A DNA stretch of 64,000 nucleotides, taken from positions 124,001 through 188,000 of the forward strand of contig CAJNYU010003219.1 in assembly GCA_905331475.1 (NCBI GenBank). Reading direction: 5' to 3'. Positions 47,110 through 58,605 of this stretch are shown here, in pieces. Source of the DNA: Rotaria socialis (lineage: Eukaryota; Rotifera; Eurotatoria; Philodinida; Philodinidae). The position numbers and the translations under genes were made by a program. The first letter of the stretch is position 1. Every line of letters starts with the position of its first letter. The notes below the pieces were generated by a model. The model searched no databases, was not told the DNA's origin, and was given only the letters and a program-made list of their open reading frames with translations.

Positions 47110-47242
47110 TGCAAGTCTTAGTGGAAAAAAGCGAAAAGGAAAATAGCGAAAAAAAAGAAAGCAAAAATATCCATATATGGCAGTTTTCTGTCTTTCTTTC
47201 GCTATTTTCATTTTCGCTCTTTTCCACCAAGTTCGTCTTGCA
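47110..47242. repeat. Short hairpin (MITE-like)
   Basis: Arms at about 47110-47161 and 47192-47242 are reverse complements, both running from TGCAAG through GTGGAAAA and GCGAAAA to AATAGCGAAA, with a few mismatches and a loop of about 30 bases. The paired ORFs on both strands here are by-products of the palindrome. Confidence 0.75.
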
Positions 47243-47746
47243 GTGCATTTCAAACTTTACGTATTGTGTATTAGTAAAATTAGATGAAAAATCATATGTG
47301 AGTTCCACATTTTAGTCCTGAAGGGGCTGCGCTAACAAACTTTTCTAATCGAATTTGATGATCACTCCGAACTTACAACATACTTCTTTCCTTTTCTGGT
47401 AGACAAGTAGTATATTTTACATATTCTTTCAAGTATCTGAAAAAGATTTTTAAACAACTAATTTATGACGATTTCTGATTCCTAGCGACTCGCTAGTAGT
47501 GTGCAGCGTCGGATGGAATAAGGAATGAATGGATTAAAGTGTGTATATTGTACCTTTTGTTAGATAACTTGACCATTAACAATATTTTTTTCCTTCTCAC
47601 TCAATTTCATGCACAAAACTTTTTCTTGTAATGTAACACAATGAGTAAGAACTATTTCATCTGGACTTGGGTCCGAGTAGGACCCGACGTGCTGTACCAA
47701 TGACCGACAGATCAAAGAGAAAACATCAAAGAGGATTAAAACAACT

Positions 47747-48683
47747 CAGTGGCGGATCCACCAGTTAGGGTACCCGGTCATCGCCACCTCCCTGAGGAGA
47801 GAATACCGGCGAAATTTGTTGAAATGTTTCTATGATTCAACGTATGATATAATAGATATTGCAATATGATATTTAATCAAACGATGTCAGCTTTGATCTT
47901 GAAAATAAAGTACAGAATATGTAATAAAATAAAGCTCTCTGAGCGAATGACTAATAGCAAGAAGTAGAATAACAGGATTAATCATAAATATCATCCATTG
48001 ACAATTGATCAAGTACACTTGAATATTGAAACGTAACCAGCAAAAGCTTATGTGAGCAAAAAACCTTGACAAAACCTCAATTTTACTAGGATAGCCTAAT
48101 TGTGTAGCCAGGGATATTGAAAACTTTACGGGAAATATCTGATTTTTTCAATAGAATTTGACCGAAATATCGAAAGCATGTAATAATGACATGTAAATAT
48201 TTGGGAATCCCTAATCCACTCTCCCCCGACGACTTTTTGTTTGGGGGAGTCCCCGGGGATTTCTCTGGGGAGAATTGATGAAATTTTTTAAATAAGAAAA
48301 AACTTTTTAATTGCTTTAAATTTTAAAAAAATTTAGAAGAATTTATTAGTAATTAGATATTTCATCGGTTGTGGCCAGATAACTACCCGGGGTGTTCCCA
48401 GGGATGCCTGCTTTATAGTAACAAATGAATACCATATTCTAGATTGAAATGTATCCTTTTATTACTAAGTTTTTTAAAAAACCAGTAGTCTCAATTTGCA
48501 ACAATCACCAGCAAGAAGCAAATGAAAAGGCATCACTTCATAGTGATATACTGTATAAAACGAAATAAAGAATTCGAAAGATTAAGCGCACATTTTTAAA
48601 TACTTCACGAAAATCCATACCAGCTTGTTTGAAAACAATTTAGAAATCGCCACCCCCTCTCGGAAATCCTGGATCCACCGCTG
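47747..48683. mobile_element. Non-autonomous hAT-type element
   Basis: Ends CAGTGGCGGATCCACC (left) and GGATCCACCGCTG (right) are inverted copies, related to those of the hAT remnant at 42027. The flanks AAACAACT (47739-47746) and ATACAACT (48684-48691) form an 8-bp near-duplication. Just inside, GCCACCTCCCTGAGG and GCCACCCCCTCTCGG recur in direct orientation. No transposase coding sequence is seen. A GC-rich patch near 48220-48270 may be a further insertion. Confidence 0.8.
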
Positions 48684-48812
48684 ATACAACTGATATATCA
48701 TATTGACAAGTTTAGTGTCAATGAGTATCATCTATTGATGCTAACTAGATGAATAATAAAACATAGACTCCAACGTTGATAATTTCTTCTTTCATTAATC
48801 ATTGTGACAAAT

Positions 48813-49998
48813 GACAACAAGTATAGAGAAAATATTATTATTCTCTGGTTTGATTCCAATACAAGTTCCTTGTATCGAGATGCAGAAGAAGTAAAAAAAT
48901 GATCTACAAGACATTTTGGCATTTGTGTTGTCTTTCATGCTAAACTCGAAGAATGTCTCAATTTTATTCGAACAATCAATAAAAGAATAATTTTCTTAGT
49001 TACTTATCATGTGAGTGCTGCTCAAATTCTATCATATGCTGTTCAATTTTGTCAAATCGATTCTGTTTTCATTCTGTCTACAGAAAAATTAAACTTTGGT
49101 TATCTACTGATGACTAATTCAAAAATTATGGATATTTATACCCATTTGAATTTCTTATGTGTATCTATTTGAGAATCGATTGATTTTATTTATACAAAAT
49201 TATTAACATTCAGTATATTTCATCGAGAGCAAATATCATTGGAATATACGCATATCCTAAGGCCTGCAATGAGGCTGGTAAAATTCTAAATAATATTGCT
49301 CTTATACTGAATAGGAAAACAAAATACAATAAAATCTGTGAATTTTGTCAGTATACATACAACAAAAAATTTATTCTTTAGATCATATTGATATTATTGG
49401 TAATCTAAGCAACCTGGGTCTTATACTGTATTATCAGGGAAACTATGATGATGCGCCGTACTATCATCGACGAGCACACACAATACGAAGAAACTTTTAT
49501 CCCTTTGATCATATAGATATTGCTGAAAGTCTATACAATATAGGTAATAGTTTTTATCAATATGGTAAATATAACGAAGCGCTAGACTATTATTTACAGA
49601 CGCTTGATACTGAAGAAAAGTTTCATTCACCTTACTTTGCTGATATTACTCTATGTCTGAATAATATTGGTTGTACTCTTGATCAACAGAAAAAAGATGC
49701 TAAAGTCTTACATTATTATCAGCATCCACTCAAAATAAGTTAAAAATTATACACTTCTGGTCATCCTAATATGGCTTACACTGTTAATAACATAGGTAAT
49801 ATTCTATGCCAACAAAAGAGTTATAAGGAAGCTCTTGAATATTATCATCAAGTCTTCAATATACGAGAAAGTTTTTATCCATCTGGACATGTCGATATTG
49901 TGGAAAGTTTGAATGATATTGGAATAACTTATATGGAGATGATTGAGCCAAAAATATCTCGTAATTATTGCAACGTGCTTGGTCTCAATATGAACTAG
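48813..49998 (+). pseudogene. Decayed TPR-repeat gene of the type abundant in bdelloids
   Basis: From 48813 one frame reads an N-terminal alpha/beta domain (ENIIILWFDSN through FILSTEKLNFG) interrupted by TGA at 48900-48902. After a frame change, 49345-49998 reads kinesin-light-chain-like TPR units (for example IDIAESLYNIGNSFYQYGKY) with an in-frame TAA at 49741-49743. As I recall, bdelloid genomes carry many proteins with this N-terminal domain, then often an ADP-ribosyltransferase domain, then TPRs. The middle part is missing here: only about 150 degraded bases separate the two halves. Two or more stops and a frameshift make it non-functional. It abuts the hAT-type element ending at 48683. 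Confidence 0.75.
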
Positions 49999-50514
49999 AG
50001 TGAAAAGTTAAATATACTAATATAATAATAGTTCTGAAAAATATTCGCCATACTTCTGAAAAACAGTAAATATTTCCATTAATTACTATTGGCAATCAAC
50101 TTCATAGTTATCAAATAGAAGCTCTTTAGACGTAAGCAGTAGATAATCAGTTTATTTTTTCTACTAAATTTTTATCATTTATAAAAATTATGAAAACTTA
50201 TGTCACCGCTCATTTCGATTAGTATTCCAAATCTTATCATATAATATGGATTTTACTATGCTCGCTTTGATTATGAAACTCAAAATATAAATTTTCCTTT
50301 ATTCATAAGAGTTGTCTCATAATTCAACTGAGTGACTAGATTCGATCTAGCTATGTAAAAGAGGAGTTTTATTCATTCAGAATAAAGAATACAACATCAA
50401 TCAAGTATAAAGGCGATTGCTGCTATGCTTTTAATTCAATTTCATTTTTTTTTGATTAAAAATATTCTATTATTTACGATGCCAGGAATAAATCAGATAT
50501 TCGTGTGATGGCTT
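49999..50514. other. Intergenic, no gene recognised
   Basis: AT-rich spacer after the TPR pseudogene. Nothing identified. Confidence 0.5.
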
Positions 50515-50646
50515 AGGCCCCAAACACACTAGAGAAATAAAAACTGAATTAGCCACTGATTCACCTCAATAAGATGGCTTAAATCTGAATTAACCAATCA
50601 CATTTCTTAATTCAGTTTTATTTTTTCTAGTGTGTTTGGCCCCTTA
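50515..50646. repeat. Short MITE-like hairpin with GGCCCCAAACACACTAG ends
   Basis: The left arm (about 50516-50552) and right arm (about 50608-50643) are reverse complements. They begin GGCCCCAAACACACTAG and end CTAGTGTGTTTGGCCCC, with inner AAACTGAATTA also paired. Flanks read TTAG and TTAA, compatible with a TTAA-type target but not proof. About 130 bases, no ORF. Confidence 0.8.
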
Positions 50647-51175
50647 AACACTCACTCAGGAGCTCATCTTATAATGTAATTGATTATCTATTTCCACCAA
50701 CGAAATAAATAGTAATACGTTATATTGAAACTATTTGAAAAGAAGTCAGCCATTTACCTTCAATTTTGTGTTTGAATCGAAATATTGCAAAAAATATGTA
50801 AAAAATATAGAAATAGACATATTTTTTTAACTGTAACATCTTATTTTTCAAAATTGTTCAACCACACAGTGACATCTGTTTAAAAGATATGATTCATCAG
50901 TATACTTATTGCTTGTATATAATTTCTATATTGTTGACAATCAGCGAATAATATTTTTTATTCCTTCATCATATATCTCATTGTAAAGGTAATTACGAAC
51001 GTCTAAATATTTTTATTTTTATTTTCCTTTTATTTCAAAGATTATCTCCATACGCACAAATAAATAAATAAATATATATATATATATAAAGAGAGAGCGA
51101 GAGAGAGGGAGATCAGTCAATAGCTTATATTCTAGTTATGCTTACTAAGATACGAGCCAAACTCTTCATCTGACA
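50647..51175. other. Region upstream of OGT
   Basis: AT-rich, ending in a compound (TAAA)/(TA)/(GA) microsatellite at about 51058-51111. Presumably contains the OGT promoter. Confidence 0.5.
51058..51111. repeat. Compound microsatellite
   Basis: (AAAT)n, then (TA)n, then (GA)n, about 70 bases before the OGT start codon. Confidence 0.85.
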
Positions 51176-54100
51176 ATGAATAATCAAGCTGGTAAAATAT
51201 TATAAGCCTACTTAACATAAATATAATCTTCCTATTTGTTAGAACCTCCACCCAATGCATCACCAATGAAAAATAATATATCTCCATCATCGATGTTATC
51301 TAGCCCAACTCAACGACAAAGTCATTATCATCATAATTATACACGCTCTCCAAGTAGTGTAACCGATTTTCAAGGTAAATAAAAGCTTCATTGATTTTAA
51401 TGAGTTTTTAATATGCTATGATGTATCCTCCATAGTTATTGCTGATCGCGCAAATCGTGATTATCAAAATGGAAATTATGAGCGTGCAGAACAATATTGT
51501 CTTCAATTATATCAACAAGAACCAGATAATACAAGTTTATTACTTTTACTCAGTTCAATTTATTTTCAAATGCGTCGTTATGATCAGTATATACATATAT
51601 ATATTTCATGAGACTATTTTATTGTATATTAACCTATTTCTTTTCTTTTAGATCGATGCAATACAGTCTTTTAGCCACAAAACTTGATCCACATTTAGCA
51701 GAAGCTCATTCTAATTTAGCTAATGCCTATAAAGAAAAGGGTTTTCTAAGTTTAGCGTTGGAACATTATGTTAAAGCGTTACAACTGAAACCAGATTTTA
51801 TTGATGGATAGTACGTAGATTAGATTATTATTTGATGAACTAGCATATTTATTTTTTCTTCTGTAATCTAGCATTAATTATGCTGCTGCTCTTATCGCAA
51901 ATTCAGATATGGAAGGTGCTGTTAGTGCTTATCTAAGAGCATTGCAATATAATCCAGTATGATGAATAGAAGACCTATTTAATTTGGTTCGAAATTATTT
52001 TTATCTCTATAGAATTTATATGGTGTTCGAAACGATTTAGGAAATTTATTAAAAGCACTTGGATATATTGAAGAAGCAAAGGTAAATCGAAGAATAAAAG
52101 TTCAAATTAAACATATTACTATGCATATTTATTCTAAAATTTAAGGAATGTTATTTAAAAGTGATTAAAATTCAACCAACATTTGCTGTAGCATGGAGCA
52201 ATTTAGGTTGTATATTTAATTGTCAAGGTGAAATATGGTTAGCTATTCATCATTTCGAAAAAGTTAGTTTTTATTGATGGTTTTTTTTATTCATCGTCAT
52301 TTCTTTTCATTTTCTTAAATAGGCAGTGGCTTTAGATCCAAATTTTCTTGATGGATACATCAATTTAGGAAACGTTCTAAAAGAAGCACGAATATTTGAT
52401 CGGTAGATAATCTCTTTTGTTAAATTTAAACTACATATTTTTCTTCTTTTAAGCGCTGTCACAGCTTATTTACGTGCTTTAAATCTTTCTCCAAATCATC
52501 CAATAGTTCATGGCAATCTTGCTTGTGCTTATTATGAACAAGGGTAACTAAAAACCTATTATTTTTGATTTGAAATTATTTTTTTTTGCAGCCTTATTGA
52601 TTTAGCCATTGAAACATATCGTCGCGCTATTCAATTACAATCAAATTTTCCCGATGCTTATTGTAATTTAGCAAATGCACTTAAAGTACAGGGCAAGGTA
52701 TGTAAATTAGTTTCTGCTTTCAAATAAACTTATTCACGAATATCAATGCAACGATTTATATTCAAATTTTCAATTATCGACGGTACATATATACGTCAAT
52801 AATATAGATGGAAGAAAATCGTGCAATCGTATTTGCAATTCTGAAAATATTGAAATGATATTGCGTTTTAATCGGAAACGATTACTATTTTGTACATTGA
52901 CAACGTAAGATTAAACTTGAGAAAGCAAAGGCACTGTATTTCTTATTGTTGATTTAGCTATTTTCTATAAGGAGTTAGTTGATACCTTCTTTGTTTGTAA
53001 GTTAACTGGTAAATTATTTTTGCGACGTATTACTTTGAGTAAACAATAGAATAAAATTCTGAAGTTTTTGTAAACAAGAAACACAATCAACTCATGTTGA
53101 ATAGCGAACCCGCTTTTATTGGTAACAAACAGCAAATAAGTTCTGCCATTTCGTTTTAACTCACAAATGTTTACTTGATTGATCTTCAATTCTTTCGATC
53201 AAAGCACATAAGTATTAACTAGGCAGTCCTAGAAAGACAGGAATCGACTTATTATGACATTATTGATCTTGATACAAAATGAGAAGCATACTTATTAGAA
53301 TAACAATGAAAAAGAATCAGAATTAGATGATTCACAGAGCATTGTTTTTGAATGTATGTAAATTGGATTTAATAGTTTTGGTCAATTGTGTACGGGCGAC
53401 ATTAAAGCTATAGAGTTCTATTATTACTCTCTGGAATAGGGATACATCGGTATTTAGTTAATTACTCAATCTTGATCAATTCAATAATAATGGTTGATTG
53501 ATTTCAGTCATTATTTAGAATTTTTAATTAAAATTGTGTTTGAAGGAGTTCGGTCTCTTTTTGAAAGATAATCAATTATTGCAATAAAAAAATGTTTTTT
53601 TCTCCAATGTTCATTTTGAGTTTTAAACAGATGAATAAGTTATGATGAAGTTTTTTCCCCTCATATATCGAATATTATAGATGATTAGAATAGAAGACGA
53701 CCTAATTTTAGAACACACAGTTCAAGATAAATAGTGAAGCCGAGCATAAATATGATACGATTATTTATTCACGTAGAAGAGTGAACGTTTGCAACATATT
53801 GCCCTATTATGAAACAAATGTTTTTGTAGCTATATCGAAAAACTAGTAGATTTTAATTGTTCGAGTAAAGTTAAATTTCAAAGATGTGTACGTGTGATCA
53901 TTTTCTAAAAACGTATCTGATCATTTATTTCCTACTATAGGTATTTTACTACTGTTAATAGGAATAAGATATTATATTATTCAGTTTCACGATGAAAACT
54001 ACTATAATACTGCGAATTTTTAATGGTCTTACATAATATATTGCGAAATAAAAGGTTTCTATTCGTTATAAGGAAGATTAGTTTTCTGCTACATTAATTA

Positions 54101-57100
54101 TGCAAGTCAAAAAATGATTTGATGCCCCTCGCTGATTATGTAATCATATCCTTAGTGTTTTGTGATCATTGACTAAAGCAAAAAAAGAAAATATTAGATT
54201 CTCATAGATACATTGGTATTAATTATATCATATATAATTCAAGAGAATAAGAAGTATTCTATTTGTTATCAACACATTTTAAGTACCATTAGTATAAAAT
54301 TAAATCTTCTTTTATTTAATATCAGAATGAAACTTTTATTTTTCAATAAAACTTGATTTTTTTCTTCTACTAGATAATATTTGATAGTATTGATCAAGAT
54401 TTTTGTACAAAATAAAAATAAATTTAATGGTGAAATCTTCTATTCCTTTCAGGTCTCTGAAGCTGAAGAATGTTATAAAACAGCCCTTAGTCAATGTTCA
54501 ACACACGCTGATTCTCTTAATAATTTAGCGAATATTCGTCGTGAACAATGTCAAATAGATGAAGCAATTAATTTATATAAACGCGCATTAGATATTTTAC
54601 CAAATTTTGCGGCTGCACATTCAAATCTAGCATCAGTATTACAACAACAAGGTCGATTACATGATGCATTAAATCATTATAAAGAAGCCATACGTATTCA
54701 ACCAATGTTTGCTGATGCACATTCAAATCTAGGTAATACACTAAAGGAAATTGGTGATATACCAGGTGCATTACAATGTTATACACGTGCCATACAAATA
54801 AATCCATCATTTGCAGACGCACATTCAAATTTAGCTTCAATACATAAAGATACTGGTAATATTCTTGAAGCCATACAAGCATATAAAACAGCTTTAAAAT
54901 TAAAGCCAGATTTTCCCGATGCTTTTTGTAATTTAGCTCATTGTTTACAGGTATGTGAGAGAATATGTTCTTAGAAAATCAAATATGAATTTTTCTGTTA
55001 TTTTTTAAAGATTATTTGCGATTGGAACGATTATGATAGTCGTTTGAATAAGATATGTTCAATAATACAAGAACAACTTGAAAAAAATCGTTTACCAAGT
55101 GTACATCCACATCATAGTATGCTTTATCCGTTAACTGGTGAACAACGACGAAATATTGCTACTCGACATGCTCTTTTGTGTCTTGAACGAGTAAATATTA
55201 TTTGGTTTTCACTGATACAAAGAATAGGAAGATATTCATTTTTTTTGTATTTTATTTCTAGATTCAATTATTACATAAAAAGTCATTTAATTATACACGA
55301 AATTTAACTACAACGAATAGTCGTCTACGTATAGGCTATGTTAGTTCAGATTTTTGTAATCATCCAACAGCACATTTAATGCAAAGTATACCTGGTTTGC
55401 ATAATCGTGAGCGTGTAGAAATATTTTGTTATTCGTTAAGTGCCGATGATGGCACTGCATTTCGAGCGAAAATTCAACGTGAAGCCGAACATTTTGTTGA
55501 TCTATCGTCAATTTCTTGTAATGGACAAGCGGTAAGAATATTGAATTGACGATAAAACGTTCGAAAGGAGAATAACTAAAAACGAGCGAACACTCGAGAA
55601 TTCTCAATGCAATCATATTAACTGTTCACTCAGTTGAAATAGTTAATCATTCTATATTTTCACAAGAAAATTCTTTCCATTAGCACTTTTGATGAGATAT
55701 TCTCGATTAAAGATTTGCAGAGCATGTTTTTAATCTTTACTAAATAATCCGTCAATATTGTTCATCTGACTAGATCAGGCAGTAAAATATGTCAAGTCAT
55801 GTTGACTTCTTGTAGTTTACTCTGAACCTACGAATATTTATTAACATATGGTGCATGCACAATATTCGATCAAATCGGACCCTCGTAGAGTACAAAAGTT
55901 GACCATAACTAACACTGTATATTGATACCATTAGTAAATTATAAACAATTATTCATCTCATTATGTAGAACAGTTCACGGTTTACGTGAAAATAGAATAT
56001 CACATCTATTGTAAAAAGCATACATCAAATGTTCAATTTTCGAAGCTTCATGCTAAATAATAATACCTTATACATATTCAGTTAAATTATAAAGATTTTT
56101 TTGTCGTTAGTAATATCTCTTACTTCATGCAAATTTTCTCAAAATAAACACCTTTTTATTTCTATTGATTATTTAAAGTTTTACATCAGTTACTGTTGCC
56201 GTTATTTAATTGTTGAAATTATAGTTATATCTATTAAATTTTGACGTGGACATTAGTTTAAGTCAACTAATGTTGTTTTACTCTTTTTATAATCAACTTT
56301 TCGTATTTTCATGATAAATTAGTAAAAATTTGTATTCATCTTTCCAATCAAGTTTACACGCATTCCCAGTAAACAAGTATTTGTAATCTTAAAACTTATT
56401 GTCGATTGACTAAATCATATTGTAAATAGTTTCACAATGAAAATATCATCGTTTATATATTCATTTACTTAAAATCTATTTCATTTGATTAGGCTGATTG
56501 TATTTATTCCGATGGAATTCATATATTAGTAAATTTAAATGGTTATACACGTGGTGCTCGTAACGAAATCTTTGCTCTTCGGCCAGCACCAATACAAGTT
56601 ATGTGGCTTGGATATCCAAATACATCTGGCGCACCATTTATGGATTATTTGATATCAGATGAGATAACGTCTCCACTAACATTGTCATCTCAATATTCAG
56701 AAAAACTTGCATATATGCCATATACATTTTTCATTGGAGATCATGCAAATATGTTTAGTCATATGACAGAAAAAGCAGTTATTGTTGAAAGTCAACAAGA
56801 TAGTAACAGTAGTATAATAACAACAGTCGATAATCGATCTATTGTTAATGGTACAAATTTAAAGCCAATACTTGAAAGAAGTGATGTTAAGGTAAAGTTT
56901 TGTGTTAATAATTATTTAAAAACAAAAAGCATTATAAGAAGATAATCATTATTTTCTAGACAATAACAGTAAAAGTTTCAGCTGTCGATGATGACGATAC
57001 TGGTGAAACAAATCCAAAAAAATGTAAAGAAGAAGTTATTACTTCATTGGTTGAATTACCGCAAGCAACAGTGGTTCATCAGTTGTTGCAACAAGGCCAT

Positions 57101-58038
57101 AGCGAAGTTAGTATAAATGGTATTGTTGCACAAAATGGTACAACAACATTACAAGTATTTGAAAAGAGTTTCTTTTCTGTAAAGATAGGCAATTTTCCTG
57201 TTTTTGTTTTAATGAATAGACAAGTTGCCGCGCAGCAACAGGTGAAGAAGTTCCTCAAACAGTTTTATTAACAACACGAGCACAGTATGGTCTACCAGAA
57301 ACTGCCATTGTCTATTGTAATTTTAATCAATTATATAAAGTTGATCCAACAACAATGCGTTGCTGGTGCAATGTAAGTTATTTGAGCAGTCGGATTTTTT
57401 GTTGATGTATTTATATCTAGATTTTAAAACGTGTGCCAAATAGTGTACTTTGGCTTCTACGTTTTCCAGCAGCAGGCGAAGAGAATATAATACAAGCAGC
57501 AAAATCATATGGAATTGATTCAACAAGATTAATTTTTTCTAATGTTGCACCAAAAGAAGAGCATGTTCGACGTGGCCAACTATCAGATATTTGTCTTGAT
57601 ACACCGTTATGTAATGGTCATACGACTGGCATGGATGTGCTGTGGGCTGGTTAGTTTATTTCCTTCATTTTTTGGTTTTTGTTTTGCAATTTCAATCTAA
57701 TCAAATGTTTGCTTCTTATTATAGGTACTCCTATGGTATCACTTCCTCTTGAAACATTAGCATCACGTGTTGGCGCATCATTATTACATACTATTGGTTG
57801 TCCTGAATTAGTTGCTGAAACCTATGACGATTATGAAAATATAGCTGTTCGTCTAGGCAATGATCCGGTCTATTTAAAATCTATTCGAGCTAAAGTTTGG
57901 TCACGTCGTTTAACAAGTCCGTTATTCAATACAGCATTATATACACAATATTTAGAAGAGCTTTTTATAAAAATGTGGGACAGATATAAAAATAATTTAT
58001 TACCAGATCATATCAGAGCAACAACAGCATTAAATTAA
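51176..58038 (+). CDS. OGT: UDP-GlcNAc:protein O-GlcNAc transferase
   Basis: Eighteen exons join in frame to 1080 residues (human 1046): 51176-51191, 51243-51374, 51436-51586, 51652-51810, 51872-51956, 52013-52081, 52146-52262, 52323-52402, 52454-52543, 52592-52697, 54453-54950, 55011-55190, 55262-55531, 56493-56891, 56960-57154, 57220-57372, 57421-57649, 57725-58038. About a dozen TPR units occupy residues 50-500, including [10 protein letters not shown] and [14 protein letters not shown], followed by the catalytic part. [11 protein letters not shown] (about 532-542) holds the conserved His. [11 protein letters not shown] and [11 protein letters not shown], with the UDP-contacting Lys at 945, are present. 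[17 protein letters not shown] completes the nucleotide site. Role: adds single GlcNAc to Ser/Thr of nuclear and cytosolic proteins. The intervening domain (about 740-850) is divergent. Two introns are long (1755 and 961 bases) with nothing recognised inside. Confidence 0.97.
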
Positions 58039-58605
58039 ACAGTTTTGGATTGTCTTTTCTTTTTGCAACTTCTTCTTTGGAAACAGGAAACTATTTTTTT
58101 GATCTTCTTCTTCTTTTTTTTGTCTCATATTGAGATGTTGTTCATGTTCTTCTTTTCTTTTTTTTTATTCTTGATATTCATGAAAAAAGGCAGAAATAAA
58201 AAGAAACGATTTTCTTTTATATGGCATATAACTATCTTTGTTCATTTAGTAGTTTATTTTGTTTGTCTAATAGTTCGGATGTATGAAATGTGTGCTTGTA
58301 GCCTATTTGTTTGTTTGCATCAGGTGATGGGGTGTCCGTACAGTGTATAGTAGCTTGACGCTGCTTTTTTCTGCTACTCCGACCAGAAAAAAAACAGGAA
58401 AGCAAAATAAAGTGAAGGAAGAAATAAGGCATCAGGTGATCATCGCACCTTTTCTTGAATAAAAATATTTATTACTTGTTCTGTTCCTACTTTTAACCGA
58501 TTGGAACAAAATAAAGTGCTCTTTTTCTTTTATTCTTGCAGCAAAACCTCATGATAAAGTTGTGTGAATTTTTTGTTTTTCAGATGCAAAAATTTACAAC
58601 GCACG
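58039..58605. other. OGT 3' region and NIPA promoter region
   Basis: T-rich spacer, 567 bases. It ends in a splice-acceptor-like TTTTTCAG at 58576-58583. An ATG directly after this acceptor is out of frame with NIPA. No gene. Confidence 0.5.
58406..58411 (+). terminator. Candidate polyadenylation signal of OGT
   Basis: AATAAA about 370 bases after the stop, in the OGT-NIPA spacer. A second possible signal is TGAATAAAA near 58456. Confidence 0.4.

Noticed and set aside
47056..47315. Three ORFs on both strands around 47.1-47.3 kb
   Set aside because: They are mirror translations of a palindrome.
52698..54452. Possible gene inside the 1.76-kb OGT intron
   Set aside because: Only short AT-rich ORFs without protein-like composition; treated as intron sequence.
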